Source: Pseudomonadota bacterium (GTDB lineage: Bacteria; Chloroflexota; UBA5177; JAJPKF01). From it: 57,979 nt of DNA. Of this stretch, positions 1-8,859 are shown piece by piece. Numbering within the stretch: position 1 is the stretch's first letter; every line of letters begins with the position of its first letter. The notes beneath the pieces are model-generated. The model was given only the letters and a program-made list of their open reading frames with translations. It did no database searches and was not told where the DNA came from. The translations under genes were made by a program, and so were the position numbers. Location: contig JAJPKF010000011.1 in NCBI GenBank assembly GCA_021323865.1, positions 1-57,979 of the forward strand, in the 5' to 3' direction.

Positions 1-497
1 GGGGCAACGTCGGCATAGAAGGCATCGGCCGAACGAAGGATGCCGGCACGGAACGGATTGCCTGCAGCCCTGGCGGCCTCGACGAGCGCATTCACGACCT
101 GCAGGTCTGCCGTGGCCGGGAACGCTGCCGGCACATAGGCGAGGCTCGTGCCCTCATCACGAACGGCCGCCTGGGCCACCACGAGGTCTCCGGTTCGGAG
201 ATCACGGGCGATGCTGCCCGCCGTCCCTACCCGGATGAGGGTGTCCGCTCCCACCGCAATCAGCTCCTCGGCGGCGATCGCAGTCGAGGGCCCACCAATC
301 CCCGTTGAGGTCACGGAAACCGGAGTTCCCTCCAACTTCCCGGTGAAGGTGAGATATTCGCGGTTGGACGCAACCTGCCGCGCACCGTCGAGATGCCGTG
401 CGATCAACTCGACCCGACCGGGATCTCCGGGCATGAGTACGTAGCGCCCGGCATCTCCGGAGCGAAGCCGAACGTGCAGCTGGAGGTCATCAGACAT
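1..497 (-). CDS. udp: Uridine phosphorylase (PNP/UDP family), C-terminus cut by window edge
   Basis: Nucleoside phosphorylase that would split uridine with phosphate into uracil and ribose-1-phosphate in pyrimidine salvage. Only the first ~165 residues are in the window. The N-terminus reads MSDDLQLHV, followed by a phosphate-binding MPGDPGR motif (~22-28) and the glycine-rich segment RVGTAGS typical of the PNP_UDP_1 fold. A later GTS..Y.P stretch is characteristic of the uridine-specific branch. The ATG at 497 places the family motifs at the expected distance from the start. Substrate preference (uridine rather than another nucleoside) is inferred from motifs only. The gene is transcribed off the left edge, so downstream partners cannot be seen. 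Confidence 0.85.
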   Translation of the reverse strand, partial: MSDDLQLHVRLRSGDAGRYVLMPGDPGRVELIARHLDGARQVASNREYLTFTGKLEGTPVSVTSTGIGGPSTAIAAEELIAVGADTLIRVGTAGSIARDLRTGDLVVAQAAVRDEGTSLAYVPAAFPATADLQVVNALVEAARAAGNPFRAGILRSADAFYADVA

Positions 498-544
498 ATG
501 ACCCCATTATCCAGGTGTGTTTCGAGATTGCCGCCTTAGCCGGG

Positions 545-1300
545 CTAGTGGGCGGGGAAGCGGATGGTCGCCACGGAGCTGCCAACACAGCCGGCGATCG
601 CTCTCCAGGAGGACGGCCGTGCACACTCCGGACGGATGGTTCGTCCCGCGGCCACCGTCCAGAAGACGCCCAGGTAGTCATAGGGCGCCGAGCCCGGGTA
701 GCAGTGCTCGATGCTCAGGTAGACCAGGGAGCCGTGAGGACGGCTCTGGGGAGTGAGGGTAGCGGCAAGACCGGATGCGTGACTGAAGCGCACCCGTGGT
801 GGTCGCGCGGAACCCAGCTGCAGCTTGATAGGCGCCGTCAGCGCCTTGCCTGTGCCTCCGCGGCCGTTCCGAAAGATCATGACGCCGCGAAGCAGGGGAT
901 CGCGAGCCAGGACGTAGACGCTGCTCTTGATACTGATTCCTGGTCCCAGATACAGGTCTTCGGTGGTTGCGCCGCATGTTGGGATCAGCGTGATCCAGCG
1001 CACGCCGTTTGGATAGGTGACCAGGCCCGAGAGGGACACATCCTCGGCGTAGGGGTTGTTCTGCGTACAGCTCGTTCCAGGTGCGGTAATGGTGCGGTGC
1101 GTGAGGTTCCTGATCTCAAGACGAGCGCGGATGAGTGCATCCGCGGGATATCGCGAGCGCGGCAGCGACAGCGTGATCCGCACCCCTCCGGAACTGCCCG
1201 ATGCCGACACTGGGCCGCTCGGTATCTGATGGGCAGTCTGGCCTCCACATCCGGTCACAAGCAGTCCGGCAATCACGACCAACAGAAGGACGCGGGTCAC
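545..1300 (-). CDS. Predicted lipoprotein of unknown function
   Basis: 251 residues. The N-terminus is a short lipoprotein signal (MTRVLLLVVIAGLLVTGC) with the lipobox VTGC, so the protein is likely lipid-anchored outside the membrane at Cys18. The mature part has beta-rich stretches (ITLSLPRSRYPADALIRARL; RNLTHRTITAPGTSC) resembling an Ig-like or intracellular-proteinase-inhibitor-like sandwich. That resemblance is weak. Several Cys residues could form disulfides. The start lies 2 bases after the stop of the upstream glycosyltransferase gene, so the two are probably co-transcribed. I do not recognise a named family. Confidence 0.7.
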   Translation of the reverse strand: MTRVLLLVVIAGLLVTGCGGQTAHQIPSGPVSASGSSGGVRITLSLPRSRYPADALIRARLEIRNLTHRTITAPGTSCTQNNPYAEDVSLSGLVTYPNGVRWITLIPTCGATTEDLYLGPGISIKSSVYVLARDPLLRGVMIFRNGRGGTGKALTAPIKLQLGSARPPRVRFSHASGLAATLTPQSRPHGSLVYLSIEHCYPGSAPYDYLGVFWTVAAGRTIRPECARPSSWRAIAGCVGSSVATIRFPAH

Positions 1301-1302
1301 GT

Positions 1303-2466
1303 TCAGCGGGCGACGGCCAGCGCGTCCCGATAGACGTCGATCATCCGATCCACCTGGTCCCTCTTCCGGAAGAGCTCCGCCCGTTCTCTGGCCGCGACAG
1401 ATTTCTGACTCCCATCCGCGAGGCCTTGGGCAATCGCGGCGGCCAGGGCACGACCTGTTGGCTCTTGAACCAAATACCCACTTGCGGCCGTCACCACCTC
1501 ATTCATGGCCGGATAGTCGAACACCACGCACGGGCAGCCGCATGCCATGGCCTCGGTCAAGACCAGCCCAAAACCGGCATACAGGGCCGGGAAACAGAGG
1601 AGATCAACCGCCGAGTAGTAGCGGGCCATGCCATCGGCTGACACGTGGCCGCGGAACTCGACGCGATCGCCGAATTCCGCCTGCACGGCGGGGTCGGTGT
1701 CGTGATGCAACACGAGCATGATGACGCCGGGAGGCAGGGCCCGCAGCGCGTCCTTCAGAATGTCGCCGCGGGACATGTTGAAATGCCCGACATACAGAAC
1801 GTAGGACCCTTCGGGACTCATTCGCAGCTCATGGCGGGATGCCCCTCGGTCACGCGGATAGAACGTCCCGGGGTCGAACCAGTTGAGTACCGTGGTCACG
1901 GCCCCGGCATCAGTGCGATACAGGTTGATCAGCTCGGCGGCAACGCCTTCGGATACGGCGATGCATCGATCGGAGAGACGGGCCAGCACCTCCTCCATCA
2001 GGCTGGTGGCACGGTCCACAGCCGCTTCACGAGGGTCGGGCAACCCTAGGTCTTGATAGCGGGCGACCGGTCCCAAGGCGGTCAGGTGGAAGGTCGAAAC
2101 CAGCGCTGGGCGGTGTCGCAGACGGTTGGCATGGAAAAAGGGCTCGAAACCAAACTGTCCGTGTGAGTGGATCACGTCGTATCGAGAGAAGTCGATGGCA
2201 TCCGACAGCCGCCGAGACTTCTCCCGGAACGCGTCAACCAGGCTCTCGATGTGCGGCATGGGGGCAATGCCGCGAACGTGCCCTGCCAGGGGGTTCTCCT
2301 CGTCCGGAAGATAGCTGCGATCCTCACAGGCGATCTCAACCTGGAGGCCCCGCTCCAGCAGGCCCAGACAGAGCTCATAGACATACTTCTCCGTGCCGCC
2401 TCCCGATGGAGTCGGACGGTAGCCACATACCATGCAGACGCAGGGGGCCCGATCCTGATTGCTCAT
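1303..2466 (-). CDS. Glycosyltransferase family 4 (GT-B fold)
   Basis: 387 residues from the ATG at 2466 (MSNQDRAPCVCMVCGYRPTP). The open frame extends further upstream, but that stretch has no family resemblance. The N-terminal GGGTEKYVYEL segment is the donor-loop region common to GT4 enzymes. The C-terminal domain has LYVGHFNMSRGD and the nucleotide-sugar motif around YAGFGLVLTEAMACGCP with the EX7E-type glutamates. It probably transfers a sugar from an NDP- or GDP-sugar to a lipid, glycan or small-molecule acceptor at the cytoplasmic side of the membrane. The acceptor cannot be predicted. It precedes the lipoprotein gene with a 2-base gap. Confidence 0.85.
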   Translation of the reverse strand: MSNQDRAPCVCMVCGYRPTPSGGGTEKYVYELCLGLLERGLQVEIACEDRSYLPDEENPLAGHVRGIAPMPHIESLVDAFREKSRRLSDAIDFSRYDVIHSHGQFGFEPFFHANRLRHRPALVSTFHLTALGPVARYQDLGLPDPREAAVDRATSLMEEVLARLSDRCIAVSEGVAAELINLYRTDAGAVTTVLNWFDPGTFYPRDRGASRHELRMSPEGSYVLYVGHFNMSRGDILKDALRALPPGVIMLVLHHDTDPAVQAEFGDRVEFRGHVSADGMARYYSAVDLLCFPALYAGFGLVLTEAMACGCPCVVFDYPAMNEVVTAASGYLVQEPTGRALAAAIAQGLADGSQKSVAARERAELFRKRDQVDRMIDVYRDALAVAR

Positions 2467-2575
2467 GTCGCAGTCTCCGACGGAGGCAGATTGATTGGAC
2501 CGGCTACTGAACACTGTACGCCATCTTGCCGACCTGGAGCAGCCGGACCGGGCACGAGCCGGCACGAGCCGTCGA

Positions 2576-3817
2576 CTAGCGATCCTCCAGAAACCGTCGG
2601 AGGAGATCGATGGCGGAAAGGGCGACGAAGTGCTTGACGGTTTCCCGCGGCCCGCTCCGACGGATGAGCTTGGCGATCTGGCCTCCGGCATCGCTCGCCG
2701 CGACAAATGCGGTTCCCGGGTCCACGCCTCCGTGGCCTTCTGGCCCCGCGGCACCCGTGGTGCCGATGCCAAAGTCCGCGTCGAACCTCGCGCGGGCGAT
2801 CTCCGAGAGGGCGACTGCCGTCTCCTCGCTCACCACGCCGTGCTCGTCGATGATATCGGCCGGCACCCCGAAGCGCGTCTTAGTCTCTTCGTTGTAGGCA
2901 ACCACGCCGCCAAGAACGTGACTGGAGCTACCCGGGATGTCGGTGAGATAGCTGCAGACGAGTCCGCCCGTAATGCTCTCGGCCGTGGCCACAGTTGAGT
3001 GTCGACGCGCAAGCAGCGATCCCACCACGGAGCCCAGCGAGTCGTCCTCGGAGCCGAAGACGTCGGCCCCGAGGCGCTCCCGGACCTGCTCGAGAACCGG
3101 GTTCAGCCGCCGGCGAGCCTCATCACGAGACGAACCGCTGGCCGCGACCCGGACGTAGACGCCATCACGCTTGGCGTAGGTGGCCACGCTCGGATTGGCA
3201 GCCTCCACCAGGCGCCCCAAACGCTCCTCAATGGCCGATTCGCCCGGCCCGAAGGTCTTGAGTGTTACTGCCACGAAGCTGGCGTTCGTGAGGTGTTCGA
3301 CCAGGGGCCGCACCTGCTCGGACCACATGCTGCGCATCTCCGCCGGCACGCCGGGCATGCAGGCGACATACCGCTCGTCGGGCCGTGTGACCCACCACCC
3401 GGGAGCCGTGCCCAGGGGATTGGGGAGGGCTTCGGCGCTGGGGATGAGCCAGGCCTGCTTCAGATTGCGCTCGGGCATCGACCGTCCCATGGCAGCGAAG
3501 CGCTCCCGGAGCACCCGTTCAAGCTCCCTATCGACCGACGGCTGCTCACCGGCGATGACGGCGATGGCCTCACGAGTCAGATCATCGCCCGTGGGGCCCA
3601 GGCCGCCGGTGGTAATCACAACGCGAGACCGATTCAGTGCCTGGCGGAGACTCTCGACCAGGCGGTCCTGATTGTCGCCGACCTGGGAGATCCAATAAAT
3701 CGGCATGCCGATTTCGGCCAGCTCGGAGGCCAAGAAGGCGGCATTCCCGTCGACAATCTCGCCCAGCAGAAGCTCGGTCCCGATGGAGATGATCTCGGCG
3801 GAGGGCGAGGCGCTCAC
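2576..3817 (-). CDS. cinA: CinA family protein (NMN amidohydrolase / MoCF-like domain)
   Basis: 413 residues, the full two-domain length. Residues ~1-170 form the MoCF-biosynthesis-like domain (IISIGTELLLGEIVDGN at the N-terminus and TTGGLGPTGDDLTREA at ~90). Residues ~255-410 form the CinA C-terminal domain (TVATAESITGGLV; TGAAGPEGHGG), the nicotinamide-nucleotide amidase part. The family recycles NMN and is linked to competence and DNA damage in some bacteria. The start is GTG at 3817. The gap to the enoyl-CoA hydratase gene is ~40 bases, so a common transcript is possible. No recA lies next to it, unlike in many other genomes. Confidence 0.92.
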   Translation of the reverse strand: MSASPSAEIISIGTELLLGEIVDGNAAFLASELAEIGMPIYWISQVGDNQDRLVESLRQALNRSRVVITTGGLGPTGDDLTREAIAVIAGEQPSVDRELERVLRERFAAMGRSMPERNLKQAWLIPSAEALPNPLGTAPGWWVTRPDERYVACMPGVPAEMRSMWSEQVRPLVEHLTNASFVAVTLKTFGPGESAIEERLGRLVEAANPSVATYAKRDGVYVRVAASGSSRDEARRRLNPVLEQVRERLGADVFGSEDDSLGSVVGSLLARRHSTVATAESITGGLVCSYLTDIPGSSSHVLGGVVAYNEETKTRFGVPADIIDEHGVVSEETAVALSEIARARFDADFGIGTTGAAGPEGHGGVDPGTAFVAASDAGGQIAKLIRRSGPRETVKHFVALSAIDLLRRFLEDR

Positions 3818-3856
3818 CGGAAGCTCCGGGGGACAGGGGGAACCAGAGACAGGCCG

Positions 3857-4651
3857 CTACCTGCCGGAGAAGTTCGGCTGCCGCTTTTCCAGGAACGCCG
3901 CGGTGCCCTCCCGACGGTCCTCGGTCCCCACGGCGGTTCCGAAATAGACCGCCTCGAGGCCGGCGGCCGAGTGCGCGTCCACTTCGAGGCCTTCATTGAC
4001 GGCGCGTTTCACCAACGCCACGGTAGCTGGAGACTTGGAGGCGATCTTGCCGGCCCATTCCCGGGCCCGCTCCATCAAGCCTGCTGCGGGCACCACCTCG
4101 TTAATCAGGCCGATTCGGTGCGCCTCCTGAGCGTCGATCATCTCCCCGAGAAGCACCATCTCCATGGCCTTCAGTCGTCCGACCAGCCGGGGAAGACGGA
4201 ACGTGCCCCCAAACCCGGGAATGATGCCGAGGTTGATCTCCGGCTGTCCGAAGCGGGCGGAATCGGCGGCCAGGATCAGATCTCCGGCCATCGCCAGCTC
4301 GCAGCCACCGCCAAGAGCATAGCCGTTCACGGCCATGATGATGGGTTTCGGGAGGTCGATCATCTTGTGGAGCAGCCGGTGGGCATCATGAGAGTGACGC
4401 TGGCCCGCTAGGGCCGAGTCCAAGGCCTGCAGCTCGGCGATGTCGGCTCCGGCAGCGAAGGCGCGATCTCCCGACCCCGTGATGATGACCGCCCGAACGG
4501 AGTCGTCGCCGGCGGCTTCGTCCACGGCGCGGTCGATCTCGGTCAGAACGGCGTGAGAGAGCGCATTGAGGACCTTGGGCCGGTTGAGGGTGACGATGAG
4601 GGCCGGTCCATCCCGTTCGACGAGCAGGTTCTCGTAGAGCGACTCAGTCAT
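3857..4651 (-). CDS. Enoyl-CoA hydratase/isomerase (crotonase)
   Basis: 264 residues, the standard crotonase length. It hydrates trans-2-enoyl-CoA in beta-oxidation or short-chain acyl-CoA metabolism. Visible motifs are the oxyanion-hole segment AFAAGADIAEL (~65-75), YALGGGCELAMAGDL with the first catalytic Glu, and FGQPEINLGIIPGFGG with the second Glu. Both acid residues are present, so hydratase activity is likely. The ATG at 4651 overlaps the TGA of the upstream dehydrogenase by 4 bases (ATGA), indicating translational coupling. The pair would carry out consecutive hydration and oxidation steps. Confidence 0.92.
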   Translation of the reverse strand: MTESLYENLLVERDGPALIVTLNRPKVLNALSHAVLTEIDRAVDEAAGDDSVRAVIITGSGDRAFAAGADIAELQALDSALAGQRHSHDAHRLLHKMIDLPKPIIMAVNGYALGGGCELAMAGDLILAADSARFGQPEINLGIIPGFGGTFRLPRLVGRLKAMEMVLLGEMIDAQEAHRIGLINEVVPAAGLMERAREWAGKIASKSPATVALVKRAVNEGLEVDAHSAAGLEAVYFGTAVGTEDRREGTAAFLEKRQPNFSGR

Positions 4652-5511
4652 GAGCCACTCGAGTAGTCGTAGAAGCCCCGGCCGGACTTGCGACCCATCA
4701 TGCCGGCAGCCACCATTCGGCGGAGGAGCGGTGGCGCGGCAAACTTTGGGTCCTTGTACTCCTCGTACATGATGTCCGCGATGTAAAGGGTGGTATCCAG
4801 GCCCACGAAGTCGAGGAGGGTCAGCGGGCCCATGGGGTGCGCCAGACCCAAATGAATAGCGGTATCGATGTCCTCTCGAGTGGCGATTCCGTTCTCCAGC
4901 ATGCGCACCGCGTCCACGAGATAGGGCACCAGGAGCGCGTTGACGATGAATCCCGGGGTGTCCTTGGCCACGACCACCGTCTTCCCCATCTGTTCGGAAA
5001 AGGTGCGCAAGGTGGCCATGGTTTCATCGCTTGTCTGGATGCCCCGCACGATCTCCACCAGCTTCATCACCGGAACCGGATTGAAGAAGTGCAGGCCGGC
5101 GACCTTGTCCGGCCGGCTGGTGACGGCGCCAAGCTCCGTGCAGCTCAGAGAGGAGGAGTTGGTGACCAGCAGCGCGGACGTGGGAACGATCCGGTCAAGC
5201 TCCGCAAACACCTCCTTCTTGATCTCCATGTTCTCGACCGCCGCTTCGATCACAATGTCGCGATCGGAAAGGTCATTCAGCGTGGTGGTCATGCGAATGC
5301 GGCCGAGAGCCGCGTCGCGCTTCCCAGCGTCGAGCTTGCCCCGGTCGACGGCCCTGCCCATGGACTTCTCGATGCGTCCCATGCCCCTGGCGCAGGTGGA
5401 TTCATCGACCTCACGCACCACGACGTCGAAGCCGGACCGAGCGGCTGCCTCCACGATTCCGGAGCCCATCAGGCCCGCGCCGATCACCCCAACTCTCTGG
5501 ATGTCAGGCAT
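4648..5511 (-). CDS. 3-hydroxyacyl-CoA (3-hydroxybutyryl-CoA) dehydrogenase
   Basis: 287 residues from the ATG at 5511 (MPDIQRVGVIGAGLMGSG). This start is chosen because a purine-rich RBS (GGGGGAGAG) lies just upstream and the Rossmann motif GxGxxG begins at residue ~10, as in the family. The catalytic region LHFFNPVPVMKLVEIV and the C-terminal dimerisation domain (LAHPMGPLTLLDFVGLD) are intact. It is NAD(P)-dependent and acts in fatty acid, butanoate or PHB-related acyl-CoA metabolism. It is coupled to the downstream enoyl-CoA hydratase by a 4-base overlap. A fadB-type fusion is excluded because the two activities are on separate genes. Confidence 0.92.
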   Translation of the reverse strand: MPDIQRVGVIGAGLMGSGIVEAAARSGFDVVVREVDESTCARGMGRIEKSMGRAVDRGKLDAGKRDAALGRIRMTTTLNDLSDRDIVIEAAVENMEIKKEVFAELDRIVPTSALLVTNSSSLSCTELGAVTSRPDKVAGLHFFNPVPVMKLVEIVRGIQTSDETMATLRTFSEQMGKTVVVAKDTPGFIVNALLVPYLVDAVRMLENGIATREDIDTAIHLGLAHPMGPLTLLDFVGLDTTLYIADIMYEEYKDPKFAAPPLLRRMVAAGMMGRKSGRGFYDYSSGS

Positions 5512-5670
5512 CACTCTCCCCCTTTCCAGATGACAATCGAGCGGTCCAAGATGGGCCGCCCGAGCCAATCAAAGATACCAATGGCACAGGCGAAGACCAG
5601 CCGACGACCAACCTTCGCACGACCGTCGAAGCCCAAATCACCCGGACCGGCTCGGCACCAAGAGCGAGGA

Positions 5671-7158
5671 CTACTCCCCGTACTGAAGCGCCGCCTGCAT
5701 GATCTGTCGGGCGATGGGAGAAGCAACGAAGGCTCCTTCCCCTCCTCCCTCGACCACCACGGCCACCGCGACAGTTGGATGTTGGGCCGGTGCGAAGGAG
5801 ATGAACCAGGCGTCGGGGGCGCTGTTGCCGGTCTGGGCAGTGCCCGTCTTGCCCGCGACGGTCACTCCCGGGATCTTGGCCTCGAAGCCGGAGCCGTAGT
5901 AGCCATTGACCACCTCAACCATGGCGTGACGGACCTGGGACGCCGTGCCGCCATTGATGGGGTTGGCCAGCGTCCCTGAGGTGTCGCCCCCCACGACCGA
6001 TCCGGAGGGCGTCTTGATCGACTTGACGAGAATTGGCCTCGGCATGCGCCCGCCATCCGCAATGGTGCTGGCGATAAGGGCCATCTGCAGCGGTGTCACA
6101 TGGTCATTCCCCTGTCCGAAGGCGCTGGTAGCCAGCGCAACGGGATCAAAGCGTTCACCGGGGGTGAGCACACCACTGACGGAAACGGGCAGGTCGAACG
6201 GGATGCGGTGGCCGAGCATGAACCGGTGGGCATAGTCGATGAATCTCGACCGGCCGAGCTTCAGACCGACCTGGGCGAACACGATGTTGTCGGACCACAT
6301 GAAGGCATGGAGCAGGTCGGCCGACGTGGTCCCGGGCGGAAGGTTGTTGGCGGTGTTCGGAATGGTATATCCGTCCACCACGAAGGGGCCGGTGGCGGCT
6401 GTTCCCCGATACTGGCTGGACAGCGACTGGATCCCGGTGTCGATGGCGGCCGAGAGCGTGAGGGTCTTGAAGGTTGAGCCGGGCGGGTAGAGCCCGTTTG
6501 TGACCCGGTTCACGAAGGCATGGCCCGGGATCGCCTCGATGTTGCGGACGCACCGGCCGACGAAGAACTGGCCTCCGATGCAGGTCGGATCGAAGTACGG
6601 CTTGCTGACCATGGCCAGCACCTGGCCGTTCTGCGGGTTCAGGGCGATGGCCGCGGACGGCGTGTCGGCGGCCAAACCGTTCGCTGCGAGCTCGGTTTGA
6701 ATGGCGGTCACCGCCGCCCGCTGCACCCGGTCGTCGATGGTCAGATAGACATCGTCGCCGAGCACCGGCCGATGGAGCCAGCTGGCATAGGTCTGCTGCA
6801 GACTGGTGCCGGTCTTGCCCGAGAGGTACGGGTTCAGCGATGACTCGAGCCCCACGGCGCCGAACCGAAAGAAGGTGTGATACCCGATGGTCTGAGCGAG
6901 AGAGGGGTCTCCGTAGACCGGTTGCACGAAGCCGTCGGGGTGCACCCGCCTGCCCACGAGTGTGATGCCGTTTCGATCAAAGATGCGTCCTCTCAGAACC
7001 CGCTCGTTCTTCTCCAGCAGCAGGACGTTCCGCGGATCGGAGTTCAGGTTGCCGGCGTCGATGACCTGCCAGTAGACCAGGTCAAGGCTGATTAGCCCGA
7101 AGACCACTACAAAGACAACTGCCAGCCGCCGAATGTTACGGTTCACGCCCTGCCTCAC
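5671..7158 (-). CDS. Class B penicillin-binding protein (PbpA/FtsI type transpeptidase)
   Basis: 495 residues. One N-terminal membrane anchor (~12-30) is followed by a short PBP dimer-like region and the transpeptidase domain. All three active-site motifs are present: STFK (Ser228-Lys231), SDN (289-291) and KTG (437-439). It crosslinks peptidoglycan outside the membrane together with a SEDS glycosyltransferase. The gene overlaps the end of the FtsW/RodA gene by 23 bases, as expected for a SEDS-PBP pair. At 495 residues it resembles actinobacterial PbpA more than larger FtsI proteins. No PASTA repeats are visible. Confidence 0.93.
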   Translation of the reverse strand: MRQGVNRNIRRLAVVFVVVFGLISLDLVYWQVIDAGNLNSDPRNVLLLEKNERVLRGRIFDRNGITLVGRRVHPDGFVQPVYGDPSLAQTIGYHTFFRFGAVGLESSLNPYLSGKTGTSLQQTYASWLHRPVLGDDVYLTIDDRVQRAAVTAIQTELAANGLAADTPSAAIALNPQNGQVLAMVSKPYFDPTCIGGQFFVGRCVRNIEAIPGHAFVNRVTNGLYPPGSTFKTLTLSAAIDTGIQSLSSQYRGTAATGPFVVDGYTIPNTANNLPPGTTSADLLHAFMWSDNIVFAQVGLKLGRSRFIDYAHRFMLGHRIPFDLPVSVSGVLTPGERFDPVALATSAFGQGNDHVTPLQMALIASTIADGGRMPRPILVKSIKTPSGSVVGGDTSGTLANPINGGTASQVRHAMVEVVNGYYGSGFEAKIPGVTVAGKTGTAQTGNSAPDAWFISFAPAQHPTVAVAVVVEGGGEGAFVASPIARQIMQAALQYGE

Positions 7159-8425
7159 GGGACACCTTCAGCAGCAGGCCGAGGATGGCAAAGTTGGCGA
7201 CGATGGAGCTGCCGCCATAGCTGAGGAACGGCAGCGGAACTCCCGTCAATGGCATGAGTCGCGTGTTTCCTCCGATGATGACGATCGTCTGGATGGCGAA
7301 TACCGAAACCAGCCCGGCCGCCAGGAGCTTTTGGAATCCGTCCCTCGCCGTCACGGCGATGTCGAGCCCTCGGAAGATGAGCAGCAGGTACACCAGGAGG
7401 AGGGCCGCCAGGCCGGCCAGACCCAGCTCCTCGCCCAGTGCCGACCAGATGAAGTCCGTGCTGGCCACCGGCACCAGATTTGGGTTGCCCAGGCCCAGTC
7501 CCTGCCCCGCGATGCCGCCTGCGGCGAACGCGTAGAGACCCTGGATGAGCTGGTAGCCCCCGGTAGTGGCATATCCCCACGGGTTGAGCCAAACGTCGGT
7601 TCTCAACCGGACGTGGGAGAAGACAAAATACGCACCGACGGCCCCCATGGCGAATAGGACCCCGCCCAGCACCGGATAGATCGCTCGCGAGGTACCCACG
7701 TAGAGCATCGCCAGAAAGATCCCAAGGAACAGAAGCGCGCTACCCAGGTCGTCCTGGCGAACCAGGAGCAGTAGGGAGAGCCCCCACATCACCAGCAGCG
7801 GAATGAGGTACTGGAACGGCGGGAGCCGGATTCCGGCCAGCACCAATCGACCGCCTGCGAGCAGCTCCCGTTTCTCATCGAGGTAGGCCGCGAAGAAGAT
7901 CACCATGAAGATCTTGAGGAACTCGACGGGCTGGAGGTAGAGCCCATGGAAGCCGATCCAACGCCGGTAGCCGCTGTTGCCGATATCGGCTCCATGGACG
8001 ATGGTGATGGCGATCAGGGCGAAGCCGATGAAGGCCCAGGTGTACTTGTAAAGACGCAGCCAGCCCACGTTCCGAGGCCACACCGCGGTGAGCAGAAGCA
8101 CGGCATCGCCCACGATGAGCCACAGAAGCTGGCGGTCGCCCAGCGAGGGAGATAGCCGGGTGATCTCCACCAAACCCACGCCACCGAGGAGTACCACCAA
8201 CGGATAGAGCAGCTGGTCGGCTCCAGGTAGGAGCCGACTGAGAAGGAGGCTCGTGGCCAGTGCGGCCAACCCGTACACGGCCAGTCGCAGCATGGTTGAC
8301 GTGCCGATCCTGCCCGTTTCGGCTCCCGCGAGCAGGGCGAATGCCGCTCCCACGAGCACCAACGCCATGATGATCGACGAGAGCTCCAGCACCCGGGGGC
8401 GGTAGGGCCTCAATCCCGAGATCAC
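7136..8425 (-). CDS. FtsW/RodA/SpoVE family (SEDS) peptidoglycan glycosyltransferase
   Basis: 429 residues from GTG at 8425. This start overlaps the stop of the FHA gene by 4 bases (GTGA) and avoids an unlikely Arg-rich extension. It is a multi-pass membrane protein with about 10 hydrophobic segments. The conserved SEDS region GGYQLIQGLYAFAAGGIAG, GLGLGNPNLVPVASTDFIWS and ALGEELGLAG contains the functional acidic and Arg-proximal residues of the family. It polymerises lipid II glycan strands and works with the neighbouring class B PBP. Whether it serves elongation (RodA) or division (FtsW) cannot be decided. The order FHA-FHA-SEDS-PBP matches actinobacterial rodA-pbpA. Confidence 0.93.
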   Translation of the reverse strand: MISGLRPYRPRVLELSSIIMALVLVGAAFALLAGAETGRIGTSTMLRLAVYGLAALATSLLLSRLLPGADQLLYPLVVLLGGVGLVEITRLSPSLGDRQLLWLIVGDAVLLLTAVWPRNVGWLRLYKYTWAFIGFALIAITIVHGADIGNSGYRRWIGFHGLYLQPVEFLKIFMVIFFAAYLDEKRELLAGGRLVLAGIRLPPFQYLIPLLVMWGLSLLLLVRQDDLGSALLFLGIFLAMLYVGTSRAIYPVLGGVLFAMGAVGAYFVFSHVRLRTDVWLNPWGYATTGGYQLIQGLYAFAAGGIAGQGLGLGNPNLVPVASTDFIWSALGEELGLAGLAALLLVYLLLIFRGLDIAVTARDGFQKLLAAGLVSVFAIQTIVIIGGNTRLMPLTGVPLPFLSYGGSSIVANFAILGLLLKVSREAGREP

Positions 8426-8853
8426 GGCCGCACCAGCTTCAGACTCACGCCACCCAAGGCCATGACATCGCCATAGTTCAGCCGGGCACGAGAGGTTACG
8501 CGCCGGCCGTTTACAAATGTACCGTTGCGGCTCCCAAGATCTTCGATGGTCCACGACCCACGGCTGAAGATGAGCCGGCCGTGTCGGGAGGAGACGGTAT
8601 CGTCGGGGATGGCCACGGTGTTGTCCGGCGAGCGGCCGAGCAAGGTTTCACTCATCAGAGGAAAGGCGTCGTTGAGGCTGAGTCCGGACCTGGCTGGGTC
8701 GACGACCACCAGCTCTCCGGGGGCTGCCTCCTCGACTGACATTGATCGGGATCGGAGGTCGCGGGTCAAGGCAAAGACCACGTAGAGGATGAAGAGATAG
8801 AGACCGGCCAGGAAGGCAATCCTTCCCCAAAAGAGAAGCACGTCGACGCTCAC
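8422..8853 (-). CDS. FHA domain membrane protein (FhaB/FipA-like)
   Basis: 143 residues. An N-terminal transmembrane segment (~8-28) is followed by a short linker and a C-terminal FHA domain (~65-140) with GRSPDNTVAIPDDTVSSRHG and the DLGSRNGTFVNG strand-loop. The phosphothreonine-binding Arg, Ser-Arg-His and Asn-Gly are all present. FHA domains read Ser/Thr phosphorylation, in actinobacteria on wall-synthesis proteins. It lies 6 bases after the FhaA-like gene and overlaps FtsW/RodA by 4, so it sits inside the cell-wall operon. No Ser/Thr kinase is nearby to supply the mark. Confidence 0.9.
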   Translation of the reverse strand: MSVDVLLFWGRIAFLAGLYLFILYVVFALTRDLRSRSMSVEEAAPGELVVVDPARSGLSLNDAFPLMSETLLGRSPDNTVAIPDDTVSSRHGRLIFSRGSWTIEDLGSRNGTFVNGRRVTSRARLNYGDVMALGGVSLKLVRP

Positions 8854-8859
8854 GGGAGG

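Noticed and set aside
2999..4411. 470-codon forward open frame opposite the CinA and enoyl-CoA hydratase genes
   Set aside because: It is an antisense shadow of well-supported genes; high-GC DNA produces such long frames, and it has no RBS or recognisable motifs.
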